This document shows, in pieces, positions 20,269-29,186 of a stretch of DNA of 64,000 nucleotides (its first letter is position 1; each line of letters opens with the position of its first letter). This DNA comes from CAG-103 sp905215475 (GTDB lineage: Bacteria > Bacillota > Clostridia > Oscillospirales > Oscillospiraceae): assembly GCA_905215475.1 (NCBI GenBank), contig CAJMPW010000003.1, positions 62,001-126,000 of the forward strand, given 5' to 3'. Below the pieces are notes generated by a model. That model had not been told where the DNA came from. It did no database searches and was given only the letters and a program-made list of their open reading frames with translations. A program made the position numbers and the translations under genes.

Positions 20269-20321
20269 GTCCTTTTCTGAAAAAATGATTTTTTGTTTCT
20301 GCAAGAACGGAGGGCGCACTC

Positions 20322-20783
20322 ATGGGCAAAGATATCGACGAGGCCGCGAGCGGTTTCGGCAACGTGTTCCGCGACCGGCTGACCTATCTGATGAACGGCA
20401 ACAACGTGTACGGCAAGCCTGTCAACACGCAGGAGCTGGCAGATGAGATCGACATCAGCCGCCCCGCCGTGCGCAAATACATCAAGCCCAACGACCGCCG
20501 TGAGGTCACGGTGCCGTCGGCGCTGGTCGTGAGCCGCATCGCGCGCTTTTTCCACACGACGCCGAACTTCCTCCTCGGCTTTGACACCGAGATCGGCAGC
20601 GAGGACGCGCAGCGCGCCGGCGAGAGCGATGTGTATAACGCCCTCGGCCTCAGCCAGGAGGCCATTGACGGGCTGCACCGGCTGCGTGCGCAGGCCGTCA
20701 CAGAGCCCAAGGCCGCCGAGCTGCTGCGGCTGCTCGACAAGCTCATCTGCAGCTACACGCACGAGACGGACAAGCTGCTGTAA
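20322..20783 (+). CDS. HTH (XRE-like) transcriptional regulator
   Basis: 153 aa. Residues ~13-85 form a lambda-repressor-like helix-turn-helix region: TQELADEIDISRPAVRKYI is the HTH, followed by VVSRIARFFHTTPNFLLGF, the typical last helices of XRE proteins ('F.TTPDYLLG'). The C-terminal ~60 residues are helical (LHRLRAQAVTEPKAAELLRLLDKLI) and probably mediate dimer formation. GGAGGG lies 10 nt before the ATG. Divergent from the TIM-barrel gene, so local control of that gene and itself is likely. Confidence 0.8.
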   Translation: MGKDIDEAASGFGNVFRDRLTYLMNGNNVYGKPVNTQELADEIDISRPAVRKYIKPNDRREVTVPSALVVSRIARFFHTTPNFLLGFDTEIGSEDAQRAGESDVYNALGLSQEAIDGLHRLRAQAVTEPKAAELLRLLDKLICSYTHETDKLL

Positions 20784-20796
20784 ATACGGTTTCCGA

Positions 20797-20829
20797 CACC
20801 CCCGACCGGGCTTTTTCCGGCCGGGGGTG
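20797..20829 (+). terminator. Stem-loop after the HTH regulator
   Basis: CACCCCCG-CCGG pairs with CCGG-CGGGGGTG (one mismatch). The T-run lies in the loop, so terminator strength is uncertain. Confidence 0.5.
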
Positions 20830-20882
20830 CTGCATCCATACAATATTTAATAAAAATTATGGCAACAGCGCGTCTGCACAGG

Positions 20883-20911
20883 TTGACCTGAACGCGAAAA
20901 AAGCGTATGAT
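20883..20911 (+). promoter_or_regulatory. Promoter of the polysaccharide/teichoic acid operon
   Basis: TTGACC (20883-20888), 17-nt spacer, TATGAT (20906-20911), 38 nt before the first start codon. Confidence 0.65.
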
Positions 20912-20948
20912 GGAGTGTAACTATCCTGAGAGAAAAAGGGGAAAAACT

Positions 20949-22382
20949 ATGCAATCAACATCGTCGCAGGCGCGTCCCGCCCCGCGTTGGCTGCCCGGCG
21001 CAATGGTGGGTCTGTGTGTGGCTCAGCCGCTGCTGGATGTGCTGTCGTTCTGGACGCAGGATCTGTCCTGGGGCAGCAAGCTGACGCTGTCGCTGCGCCT
21101 GCTGATCTTTGTCGGCGTCGTGCTCGCGGGCTATCTGCTCTCACAGCGCCGCCGCGCCTACTGGATCTGCGCCGCCGTGTGCGCCGCGCTCTATGCAGGG
21201 CACGTGTTCGCCTGTCTGCGCGCCCATGCGCCGTTTGCAGCGGCAAACCTCATCTCGGACGCGACCAACTACATCCGCTTCATACAGCTACCGCTGTTCA
21301 CGCTCGCACTCATCACGTTTCTGCGCCGCTGCGAGCAGGGCTATGCAAGTCTGGAGCGCGGCATCACCATCGCCTTCTGGATCATCGCCGCCGTCATGCT
21401 GCTCAGCGCGCTGACCGGCACCGATCCCTACACCTACCCGAACAAGCAGCTCGGTCTGCGCGGGTGGTTTTACTTTGCCAACAGCCAGAGCGCGATCTTG
21501 TCGATGCTTGTGCCGCTCGCGCTGTGCCCGGCGCTGCGCAGCGGAAAGGTGTGGCGCTGGCTGCCCATCGCCGCCGTCGGCTTTGCGGAACTATTCTTCT
21601 TTGCAACACGTCTGGCTTATGTCTCCCTGTTTGCGGCCGCGTTCGGCACCTGCATCACATGGGTCATCACCCGGCGCGGAAACTGGAAGATCTATCTTGC
21701 GCTGCTGCTCGGCGCTGCGATCTGCGCCGCGGCGCTGCCCGTGTCGCCCATGCAGCGCAACCAGCAGGCCGTTTCCGCCAATGCTGTGCTCAAGCAGGAG
21801 AACATCGACCGGCTCGTCGCGCAGGGCAAGGCGGAGTTCGGTGAGCAGGGCTGCGCCTATCTCACCTATGCCTATGACGAATACCTCGGCGGGCTCGTCG
21901 ATCGCTTCGGTCTGGAGGCAACGGCGGAGATGTACCACCATTCCACCGACGTGTCCGTCGTCGCAAATATCCGCACGATGCGCATCAACTACTGCCGCCT
22001 GATCCTCAACACTGAGCCGTTTACCAGCCGTCTGTTCGGTCTGAGCTATGACGACATGACCTACAACGGCTACTGCTACGACGTGGAAAACGACCTGCAC
22101 GGCATCGCGTACCTGTACGGCTGGGCAGGGCTTGCGTGTCTGCTCGCGTTTCTGGGCTACTTCATCGTCATCGTCATCTGCGCGCTCGTGCGCAGCGCCA
22201 AGCGCTACTTCACGGTCGAAGCCGGTGCCTGCGGTGTCGCACTGTGCACCGCTCTCGCCCACATCTACAACACCGCCGGCGTGCTGCGCCGCCCCAACGC
22301 ATCGTTTTACCTGTCTGTGGTCCTTGCGGCCATCTGGTATCTGATCTATATCCGTGATTACGAAGTCCAAAAGGAGAACTGA
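20949..22382 (+). CDS. O-antigen ligase/polymerase-like membrane protein, copy 1
   Basis: 477 aa with about ten hydrophobic segments and a large hydrophilic loop (~250-370) between the later ones, the shape of Wzy polymerases and O-antigen ligases that join or transfer surface glycans on the outer membrane face. The loop ends with DVENDLHGIAYLYGWAGL, and the last segments carry GACGVALC and LRRPNAS. The start is the ATG with AAAGGGGAAAAA before it. First gene of a seven-gene run (to tagD), followed after 1 nt by a clear paralog. Acceptor and glycan unknown. Confidence 0.75.
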   Translation: MQSTSSQARPAPRWLPGAMVGLCVAQPLLDVLSFWTQDLSWGSKLTLSLRLLIFVGVVLAGYLLSQRRRAYWICAAVCAALYAGHVFACLRAHAPFAAANLISDATNYIRFIQLPLFTLALITFLRRCEQGYASLERGITIAFWIIAAVMLLSALTGTDPYTYPNKQLGLRGWFYFANSQSAILSMLVPLALCPALRSGKVWRWLPIAAVGFAELFFFATRLAYVSLFAAAFGTCITWVITRRGNWKIYLALLLGAAICAAALPVSPMQRNQQAVSANAVLKQENIDRLVAQGKAEFGEQGCAYLTYAYDEYLGGLVDRFGLEATAEMYHHSTDVSVVANIRTMRINYCRLILNTEPFTSRLFGLSYDDMTYNGYCYDVENDLHGIAYLYGWAGLACLLAFLGYFIVIVICALVRSAKRYFTVEAGACGVALCTALAHIYNTAGVLRRPNASFYLSVVLAAIWYLIYIRDYEVQKEN

Positions 22383-22383
22383 T

Positions 22384-23856
22384 ATGTCCGAAGAAAAACA
22401 CTCCCTGCGCGACCGCCTCGCACCCAAGCTGCCGGCGATCCTGCTCGTCATTCTGATCCTGCAGCCGCTGCTGGACATTCTGTCCTTCTGGACGGACCGG
22501 CTCGGCATGAGCAATGCCATCACACTGCTGCTGCGCTTTGCCGTGTTTGCCGCCGTGTGTCTGCTCGGCTTTTTCGCCTCCGCGCGCAAAAAGGTCTACG
22601 CCGTCGCCGCAGGCGCGTGCGCGTTTGTGCTGATCGGTCACGTGATCGCCTGCTCCATCGCGGGCTATCTGGACATCGTGCATGACCTGACGAATTTTGT
22701 GCGCGTCGTGCAGATGCCGCTGTTCGTGCTGTGCTTCATCTCGTTTGTGCGCGCGAACAAAAAGTGCTACGCCGCCATGGAGACCGCGCTGATCGTCAAC
22801 TTCTGGATCATCAGCGTCTCGCTCGTGCTCAGCGTGCTGACCAAGACCTCCGCCTCCACCTATCTGCTCAGCGGCTTCGGTCTGCTCGGCTGGTTCTCGA
22901 CCAGCAATGCGCAGAGCGCCGTCGTAAGTATGCTCGCGCCGATCGTGGTCATGTGCTGCTACCGCAAGCAGAACTTCTGGCTCTTTTGCCTGACGACGGC
23001 CGCCGCGTTCGCGCAGCTGTATTTTATCGGCACGCGTCTGGCGTTTCTGGCCATCTTTGCCGTTGCGATCGGCGTGCCGCTCATTCTGCTGCTGATCCGG
23101 CAGGCCAAGACCTCCAAGCGCTACATCGCCGTTTTGTTCATCCTGCTGGCCGTCTGCTGCGCGTTTGTCAAGCAGTCGCCGATGTATGCAAACCAGCACA
23201 TCTATCAGACCGTCATGAGCAGCAAGCAGAACGACGCCAACGTCATGATCCGGCGCACGGAGGACAGCAAGAACACGGACACCAATTTCTCCCCGCAAAA
23301 ACGCTACCACGCGCTGTCGAACATCTACAACTTCTATTCCCCGAAGCTGTGCCAGCGCTTCGGCACTGCGCGCGTCATGTCCGCCTACGACTATTCCTCG
23401 CAGGTCACGGACATCACGGCGACCCGCCACCGCAAGATCATCTTCTGCTCGATGCTGCTCGATGAGCACCCGTTCCTCTCGCGCATCTTCGGCATGGAGC
23501 TCAGCCGCATGGCCTTCAACGGGGACATTTACGATGTGGAAAATGACTTCCACGGCATCTACTTCCTCTATGGCTGGGCGGGGCTTGCGCTCATGCTCGC
23601 CTTTATCGGCTATTTCCTGTACCTGATTGCCAAGTGTCTGATCAAGGATTGGCGCAAATACTTCACGACCGAAGCCGGCGCCTGCGGCATCAGCCTGTGC
23701 CTGTGTCTGGTCTACGCCTACTGCACCGCCGGTATGCTCCGGCGGCCGAACGCATCCATCTATATGTCCGTGCTGCTGGCCATGGTGTACTACCTCACGC
23801 AGATGCGCAGCGAGCAGCCGGATGCCCTGCCGGACGGAGAGGAGAACGCCGCATGA
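22384..23856 (+). CDS. O-antigen ligase/polymerase-like membrane protein, copy 2
   Basis: 490 aa, paralog of the preceding gene. The same membrane layout and the same end motifs recur: DVENDFHGIYFLYGWAGL, GACGISLC, LRRPNAS. It differs mainly in the large extracytoplasmic loop (~245-375), where substrate choice is likely made. AAAAGGAG precedes the ATG. The final codons overlap the next gene by ATGA, so it is coupled to the glycosyltransferase. Confidence 0.75.
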   Translation: MSEEKHSLRDRLAPKLPAILLVILILQPLLDILSFWTDRLGMSNAITLLLRFAVFAAVCLLGFFASARKKVYAVAAGACAFVLIGHVIACSIAGYLDIVHDLTNFVRVVQMPLFVLCFISFVRANKKCYAAMETALIVNFWIISVSLVLSVLTKTSASTYLLSGFGLLGWFSTSNAQSAVVSMLAPIVVMCCYRKQNFWLFCLTTAAAFAQLYFIGTRLAFLAIFAVAIGVPLILLLIRQAKTSKRYIAVLFILLAVCCAFVKQSPMYANQHIYQTVMSSKQNDANVMIRRTEDSKNTDTNFSPQKRYHALSNIYNFYSPKLCQRFGTARVMSAYDYSSQVTDITATRHRKIIFCSMLLDEHPFLSRIFGMELSRMAFNGDIYDVENDFHGIYFLYGWAGLALMLAFIGYFLYLIAKCLIKDWRKYFTTEAGACGISLCLCLVYAYCTAGMLRRPNASIYMSVLLAMVYYLTQMRSEQPDALPDGEENAA

Positions 23857-24836
23857 TCTTCAGTGTTGTGATCCCCGTCTACAATGTGAAGGACTACCTG
23901 CCCAAGTGCATCGACTCCGTGCTGGCGCAGGATTTTGATGATTACGAGATCGTGCTCGTGGACGACGGCTCTACCGACGGCGAGAGCGGCGCGATCTGCG
24001 ACCGCTATGCCGAGGCCAATGCCGCGCGCATCCGCGTCATCCACAAGCCGAACGGCGGTCTGGGCGACGCGCGCAACGTCGGCATAGAGGCGGCGCAGGG
24101 CGAGTATGTCGTCTTTCTCGACAGCGACGACTATGTCGATGCCGGTATGCTCTCGACGCTTGCCGCCGTGATCGACCGCTTCCACTGCGATGTGATCGAC
24201 TTCGGGCTTGCCGTCGTCCATGACGGCAAGGTCACAAAGCAGCTCGTCAACGACCTGCCGCACGAGTGCGCCTTCACACTCGACGAAGTGCCGCAGCTGC
24301 TGCTCGCGCTGCCGAACGCCTGCATGCGCTGCTGGAAGCGCTCGCTCTTTCTTGACACCGGCATCCGCTACCCCGCCCGCGTGTGGTATGAGGACATCCG
24401 CACAACGCTCAAGCTCTTTGCCGCGGCAAAGAGCATCTGCGCCATCCCGGACGCGTTTTACTACTACGTTCAGCGCGAGGACTCCATCATGCATACCCCG
24501 AACGTCAAGCGCAACGCCGAGATCCTCGACGCGTTTGACGATCTGCTCGGCTGGTTCCGCGAAAACGGCCTGTTTGAGCGCTACTACAACGAGCTGTCGC
24601 GTCTGGCGGTGGACCATGTGCTGCTGGCGGCCTCGGTGCGCGTGGCGTGCATCGACCCCGCAAACGAGCTGCTGGGACAGTTTTCGGACTACGTGAACAC
24701 GCAGTTCCCGGACTGGCGCGACAATCCCTATCTGCAGCAGCTGCCGCGCAGACACCGGCTGCTCGTGTCGCTGCTGCTCAAAAGGCGCTATGGCACTGTG
24801 CGCGCGCTGTTCCGGCTCAAGCAAAAACTTTCCTGA
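23853..24836 (+). CDS. Family 2 glycosyltransferase
   Basis: 327 aa. An N-terminal GT-A fold with FSVVIPVYNVKDYLPKCIDSV, the nucleotide-binding VDDGSTDG, and the metal-binding DxD as FLDSDDYVDAG (about residues 90-96). The C-terminal half (~200-327) resembles that of capsule and teichoic-acid glycosyltransferases and ends in a basic stretch (KRRYG...RLKQKLS) suited to membrane association. Start codon overlaps the preceding stop (ATGA). Probably adds a sugar to the polysaccharide repeat assembled by this locus; donor and acceptor unknown. Confidence 0.88.
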   Translation: MIFSVVIPVYNVKDYLPKCIDSVLAQDFDDYEIVLVDDGSTDGESGAICDRYAEANAARIRVIHKPNGGLGDARNVGIEAAQGEYVVFLDSDDYVDAGMLSTLAAVIDRFHCDVIDFGLAVVHDGKVTKQLVNDLPHECAFTLDEVPQLLLALPNACMRCWKRSLFLDTGIRYPARVWYEDIRTTLKLFAAAKSICAIPDAFYYYVQREDSIMHTPNVKRNAEILDAFDDLLGWFRENGLFERYYNELSRLAVDHVLLAASVRVACIDPANELLGQFSDYVNTQFPDWRDNPYLQQLPRRHRLLVSLLLKRRYGTVRALFRLKQKLS

Positions 24837-24848
24837 GAGGCTACGCAC

Positions 24849-26135
24849 ATGAATCCTTTTTCCAAGTTTCGGCTCAGCCGTAAGAAATCCGTGCTGCTCA
24901 AAAACACGGTGATGCTCTACATCCTCACGTTTTCGACCTATCTCATGAGCTTCATCGTCGTCCCGTATGAGACGCGCATCCTCGGCACGGCGGGCTACGG
25001 TCTGCTCGGCGTGGCGACGGCGATGATGGTCTACTTCCAGCTCGTCATCGACTTCGGCTTCATCCTCTCGGCGACCGAGGAGGTCTCGCGCAACCGCGAG
25101 GACAAGCGCTACCTGTCGCAGATCTTCACCGCCGTGACGCTCAACAAGCTCCTGCTCACGCTGGTGTCGGGCATCGTGCTCTTCGCGCTGTGCCGGCTTG
25201 TGCCCCGGTGGCAAGAGCACGCGCTGTTTTTCTTCCTGTTTTTCCTTGCGACCGCGATCAATTCCCTCATCCCGGACTATCTCTACCGCGGCATCGAGCA
25301 GATGAGCGCCATCACGATCCGCACCGTGCTCATCAAGTTCTTTTTCACGGTCATGATTTTCCTGCTGCTCAAGTCCCCGTCGGACTACTGCGTCATCCCG
25401 CTGCTGAACATCATCGGCAACCTCGGCGCGCTGCTCGGCGTGTATGTGCACCTGTTCCGAAAGGTCGGCATCCGCTTTGCGCGCATCACGCGCGCGGACT
25501 TCTGGCGCAGCTTCCGGCAGTCGAACACGTTCTTCCTCTCGCGCATTGCGAGCACGGCTTACACGGCGGCCAACACCGTCATTCTCGACATCCTCTCCGC
25601 CGGAACGTCGACCGCCTTCTATTCCTCTGCCGACAAGCTCATCACGACCGCGAAAAACGGGCTCTCGCCCATCTCCGACAGTCTCTACCCCTACATGACG
25701 AAAAACCGCGACTTCAAGCTCGTCAAGAAGGTGCTGTGCATCATCATGCCCGTCATCCTCGTCGGCTGCACCGTGGTCTTTATCTGGGCAGAGCCGCTGT
25801 GCACCTGGTTCTTCGGCCCCGGCTACGGGCAGACCGCGCCGGTGCTGCGCGCGATGCTCCCGGTCGTCGTCGTGATCCTGCCGAGCTATATCCTCGGTTT
25901 CCCGACGCTGAGCGCCATGGGGCTGAGCAAATACGCAAACTACTCGGTTATTTTTGGTTCCGTGCTGCATATCTGCAATCTCTGCGCGCTGTATTTCAGC
26001 GGCCACATGAACATGATCACCCTCGGCATCCTCGTTTCCATTGCCGAGACTGCGATCCTTGCGTTCCGTGTTGTGGTCATCCTGCGCCACCGAGAGCTGC
26101 TGGTCACGCCGCCGGATACAGAGGAGGAGACGTAA
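24849..26135 (+). CDS. Polysaccharide flippase (Wzx/RfbX-like)
   Basis: 428-aa membrane protein with about 12 hydrophobic segments. The N-terminal pattern (LKNTVMLYILTFSTYLMSFIVVPYETRILGTAGYGLLGVA) is typical of oligosaccharide flippases of the MOP superfamily, which move lipid-linked repeats across the membrane. GAGAGG lies before the ATG. Positioned between the glycosyltransferase and the TagF-like gene, it should deliver the repeat to the two polymerase/ligase-like proteins outside the cell. Confidence 0.88.
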   Translation: MNPFSKFRLSRKKSVLLKNTVMLYILTFSTYLMSFIVVPYETRILGTAGYGLLGVATAMMVYFQLVIDFGFILSATEEVSRNREDKRYLSQIFTAVTLNKLLLTLVSGIVLFALCRLVPRWQEHALFFFLFFLATAINSLIPDYLYRGIEQMSAITIRTVLIKFFFTVMIFLLLKSPSDYCVIPLLNIIGNLGALLGVYVHLFRKVGIRFARITRADFWRSFRQSNTFFLSRIASTAYTAANTVILDILSAGTSTAFYSSADKLITTAKNGLSPISDSLYPYMTKNRDFKLVKKVLCIIMPVILVGCTVVFIWAEPLCTWFFGPGYGQTAPVLRAMLPVVVVILPSYILGFPTLSAMGLSKYANYSVIFGSVLHICNLCALYFSGHMNMITLGILVSIAETAILAFRVVVILRHRELLVTPPDTEEET

Positions 26136-26136
26136 T

Positions 26137-27279
26137 ATGGCATCCATGTTCCACAAGCTTCTGACCGGTCTCACCTGGGTGGTGTGCCGGCTGCTGCCGG
26201 TCCAGCCGCGCAAGATCGTCATCACCAGCTATTACGGCAAGGGCTACGGCGACAACCCCAAGGCCATCGTCGATGAGCTGCTGCGCCGAAACGAGGGCTG
26301 GAAGATCGTCTGGCTCACGGACGGCGCGCAAGCCGCCGCCTCCCTGCCCGACGGTGTGCAGGCGTGCGACTATCAGTCGCTGCGCAAGGTCTATGAGCTG
26401 AGCACGGCGAAGATCTGGATCGACAACTGCCGCAAAGGCGCGCGCATCAAGCGCCGCAGCCAGATCTACATCCAGACGTGGCACGGCTTTGCGCTCAAAC
26501 GCATCGAGCGCGACGTTGCCGACAAGCTCCCCGCGGACTATGAGCCCTACGCCAAGCGCGACAGCGCGCAGACGGATCTCATCGTGTCCGACAGCCGCTT
26601 CATGACGGACATCTACCGCCGCTCCTTCTGGTATGACGGCGAGATCGTGACCTTCGGCGCCCCGCGCAACGACCTGCTGTGTGCCGTGCCCGACGGCGTG
26701 GCCGACAAGGTGCGCGCCGCGCTGCAGATCCCGGCCGGACGCAAGATCGTGCTCTACGCGCCGACGTTTCGCGCCAACCACTCGCTCGCGCCCTACTGCA
26801 TCGACTATGCCGCGCTGCGCCGCAGCTGTGCCGAACGCTTCGGCGGGGACTTTGCCGTCGCCATCCGGCTGCACCCGGCCGTCGTCACGCAGGCGTCCGA
26901 GCTTGTCTTTGACGGTGAGACCACCTTCAACGCCTGCACCTATCCGGATATGCAGGAGCTGCTCGCCGCGTCCGACATCGTCATCTCCGACTACTCCTCG
27001 CTCATGTTCGACTTCGGTCTGACGATGCGGCCGTGCTTCCAGTTCGCCGTGGACATCGACGACTACCGCAAAGACCGCAACTTCTATTTCCCGCTCGACA
27101 AGACGCCCTTCCCCCTGAGCACCGACAACGACGAGCTCGCGCAAAGCATCGCCGCCTTTGATCTGCCCGCATATCAGGCGCGCCTGAAGGCCTTCTACGA
27201 CGAGGTCGGCATGGTCGCCGACGGACACGCCGCCGCGCGCTGCGCGGACTGGATCACAGCGCACACGAAAGGAGACTAA
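26137..27279 (+). CDS. CDP-glycerol glycerophosphotransferase family protein (TagB/TagF-like)
   Basis: 380 aa. Transfers glycerol-phosphate (or a related polyol-phosphate) from CDP-glycerol to a lipid-linked acceptor at the inner membrane face. Visible marks are YIQTWHGFALKRIERD (catalytic His in TWHG, ~113), VLYAPTFRAN, RLHPAV (second catalytic His) and DIVISDYSSLMFDFG, all standard for the family. The length is that of the catalytic domain only. The start follows the flippase stop by 1 nt with GAGGAGA before it. The tagD gene immediately downstream makes its donor. Confidence 0.9.
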   Translation: MASMFHKLLTGLTWVVCRLLPVQPRKIVITSYYGKGYGDNPKAIVDELLRRNEGWKIVWLTDGAQAAASLPDGVQACDYQSLRKVYELSTAKIWIDNCRKGARIKRRSQIYIQTWHGFALKRIERDVADKLPADYEPYAKRDSAQTDLIVSDSRFMTDIYRRSFWYDGEIVTFGAPRNDLLCAVPDGVADKVRAALQIPAGRKIVLYAPTFRANHSLAPYCIDYAALRRSCAERFGGDFAVAIRLHPAVVTQASELVFDGETTFNACTYPDMQELLAASDIVISDYSSLMFDFGLTMRPCFQFAVDIDDYRKDRNFYFPLDKTPFPLSTDNDELAQSIAAFDLPAYQARLKAFYDEVGMVADGHAAARCADWITAHTKGD

Positions 27280-27281
27280 CC

Positions 27282-27671
27282 ATGAGACGCGTCATCACTT
27301 ACGGCACCTTTGACCTGCTGCACTACGGACACATCAACCTCCTGCGCCGCGCCAAGGAGCAGGGCGATTATCTGATCGTGGCACTCAGCACCGACGAATT
27401 CAACTGGGAGCAGAAGCAGAAAAAGAGCTACTTCTCCTACGAGGACCGCAAGCGGATGCTCGAGGCGATCCGCTATGTCGATCTCGTCATCCCGGAAGAG
27501 AGCTGGGATCAGAAGATCACCGACGTGGACAAATACCACGTGGACGTGTTCGTCATGGGCGACGACTGGGAGGGCAAGTTTGACTTCCTCAAGGACAAAT
27601 GCGAGGTCGTCTACCTGCCGCGCACGCCCGAGATCTCCACGACGAAGATCAAGACCGACCTGCACACCTGA
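27282..27671 (+). CDS. tagD: Glycerol-3-phosphate cytidylyltransferase
   Basis: 129 aa, full family length. Makes CDP-glycerol from CTP and glycerol-3-phosphate. The nucleotidylyltransferase signature HYGH is at ~15-18 (TFDLLHYGHINLL) and the second signature RTPEISTTKIK is at the C-terminus. AAAGGAG overlaps the previous stop, 2 nt upstream. Last gene before a strong terminator, so it closes the operon with the TagF-like transferase that consumes its product. Confidence 0.95.
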   Translation: MRRVITYGTFDLLHYGHINLLRRAKEQGDYLIVALSTDEFNWEQKQKKSYFSYEDRKRMLEAIRYVDLVIPEESWDQKITDVDKYHVDVFVMGDDWEGKFDFLKDKCEVVYLPRTPEISTTKIKTDLHT

Positions 27672-27677
27672 AGAGGC

Positions 27678-27716
27678 AAAAGATGCCGTCCGGCAAACGC
27701 CGGGCGGCATCTTTTT
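27678..27716 (+). terminator. Terminator of the teichoic acid operon
   Basis: AAGATGCCGTCCGGC...GCCGGGCGGCATCTT stem with one G-T/mismatch, loop AAAC, then TTTC. Confidence 0.85.
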
Positions 27717-27764
27717 CTTTCCCGCACCATAGAGTGGTACAAACTGCGTCGGGAGGTCGCGCGC

Positions 27765-29105
27765 GTGCACACACATCGCAGGCTCATCGTCAACACCGCG
27801 CTCATGACCGGCTCGTCGATCGTGATGCGCTGCATCGCGCTCGTCTTTCAGGCGTGGCTCGCCGGGCGCATCGGCGCCGCCGGCATCGGGCTGTATCAGC
27901 TCGTCCTGTCGGTGAGCGTACTGTTTGCCACCGTTGCCATCTCCGGCATCCGCTTTGCCGCCACACGTCTCATCTCGGAGGAGATGGGGCTGCAGCGCGG
28001 CGCGGGTGTCACGGGTGCGATGCGCCGGTGCGCGTGCTACGCGCTCATTTTCGGTCTGTGCGCGGGTACGGCGGTGTACTTCCTGGCCGAGCCCGTGGGC
28101 TTTCTCTGGATCGGCGACGCGCGCACGGTGCGCTCGCTGCGCATCACGAGCATCAGCCTGCCGTGCATCGCGCTCTCGGCGGTCATGGACGGGTATTTCA
28201 CCGCCTCCGGCCGCGTGTGGAAGCCGACGCTTGTGCATCTGCTCGAGCAGTTTGTGAGCATTGCGTGCGTGATGTGGTTTCTTTCCCGTGCCGCCGCCGG
28301 GGATCTGGAGCAGAGCTGCGCCGCCGTCACGGCGGGCGGTGCGTGCGCGGACGTGGTGTCGCTGCTGATGATGGCGGCAATGTATCTCCTTGACCGGCGC
28401 AAATACCGCACGGGAGGCGACACCGTGCCGCACCTGACGCGGCGGATGCTCGCCGTGGCGCTGCCGCTGGCGGTGTCTGCCTATGCGCGCACATCCCTCA
28501 CGACGCTCGAGCATCTGCTCATCCCGCGTGGGCTCAAAAGCTCCGGTCTGACAGCCGAGCGCGCGCTCGCGGGCTACGGCATCGTGCACGGCATGGCGCT
28601 GCCGGTGGTGCTCTTCCCCTCGTGCCTGTTGTATGCGCTGGCAGATCTGCTCGTGCCGGAGCTGACGACGGCGCAGGTATCCGGCCGATGCCGGGACATC
28701 CGGCGGCTGGTGCGCACGCTGCTGTACCGGTGTCTGCTGTTCGCGTGCGGCACAGCCGTGCTGCTGCTGGCGTTTTCCGGGACGCTCGGGCGGCTGATCT
28801 ACCACTCGGACGACGCGGGGCGGTTCATCCGGCTGCTCGCGCCACTTGTGCCGGTGATGTATCTCGACACCGTGACCGACGGCTGTCTGCGCGGGCTCGG
28901 CCAGCAGACGCGCTGCATGGCCATCAATGTGCTCGACGCCACGCTCGGCGTGGTGCTCGTGTGGGCGCTGCTGCCGCGGTTCGGGCTGGCCGGATATCTC
29001 TTTGTTCTGTATTTCAATGAGTGCGTGAATTTCACCCTCAGCTTCACGCTGCTCCGGCGCACGGTGCGCCGCTGCTGCGCGGATGAACAGCCGCCGGCGG
29101 GCTGA
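27765..29105 (+). CDS. SpoVB/MurJ-like lipid flippase
   Basis: 446 aa, 12-14 hydrophobic segments. The N-terminus (NTALMTGSSIVMRCIALVFQ, GLYQLVLSV) follows the stage V sporulation protein B pattern, a MOP-superfamily flippase for peptidoglycan or polysaccharide lipid intermediates during spore cortex formation. Start GTG with GGGAGG 8 nt upstream. It lies after the teichoic operon terminator with only ~50 nt for a promoter. A role in that locus instead of in sporulation remains possible. Confidence 0.8.
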   Translation: MHTHRRLIVNTALMTGSSIVMRCIALVFQAWLAGRIGAAGIGLYQLVLSVSVLFATVAISGIRFAATRLISEEMGLQRGAGVTGAMRRCACYALIFGLCAGTAVYFLAEPVGFLWIGDARTVRSLRITSISLPCIALSAVMDGYFTASGRVWKPTLVHLLEQFVSIACVMWFLSRAAAGDLEQSCAAVTAGGACADVVSLLMMAAMYLLDRRKYRTGGDTVPHLTRRMLAVALPLAVSAYARTSLTTLEHLLIPRGLKSSGLTAERALAGYGIVHGMALPVVLFPSCLLYALADLLVPELTTAQVSGRCRDIRRLVRTLLYRCLLFACGTAVLLLAFSGTLGRLIYHSDDAGRFIRLLAPLVPVMYLDTVTDGCLRGLGQQTRCMAINVLDATLGVVLVWALLPRFGLAGYLFVLYFNECVNFTLSFTLLRRTVRRCCADEQPPAG

Positions 29106-29130
29106 TGGCTGCCGCTGCGCAAAACGAAAG

Positions 29131-29163
29131 ACCGCCCGCAGGCAAAAGCCTGCGGGCGGTTTG
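29131..29163. terminator. Terminator between the SpoVB-like gene and ribU
   Basis: Perfect 13-bp stem ACCGCCCGCAGGC/GCCTGCGGGCGGT with AAAA loop and TTT, between convergent genes. Confidence 0.85.
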
Positions 29164-29186
29164 GGAATACGGTTACGGTCTGAGCC

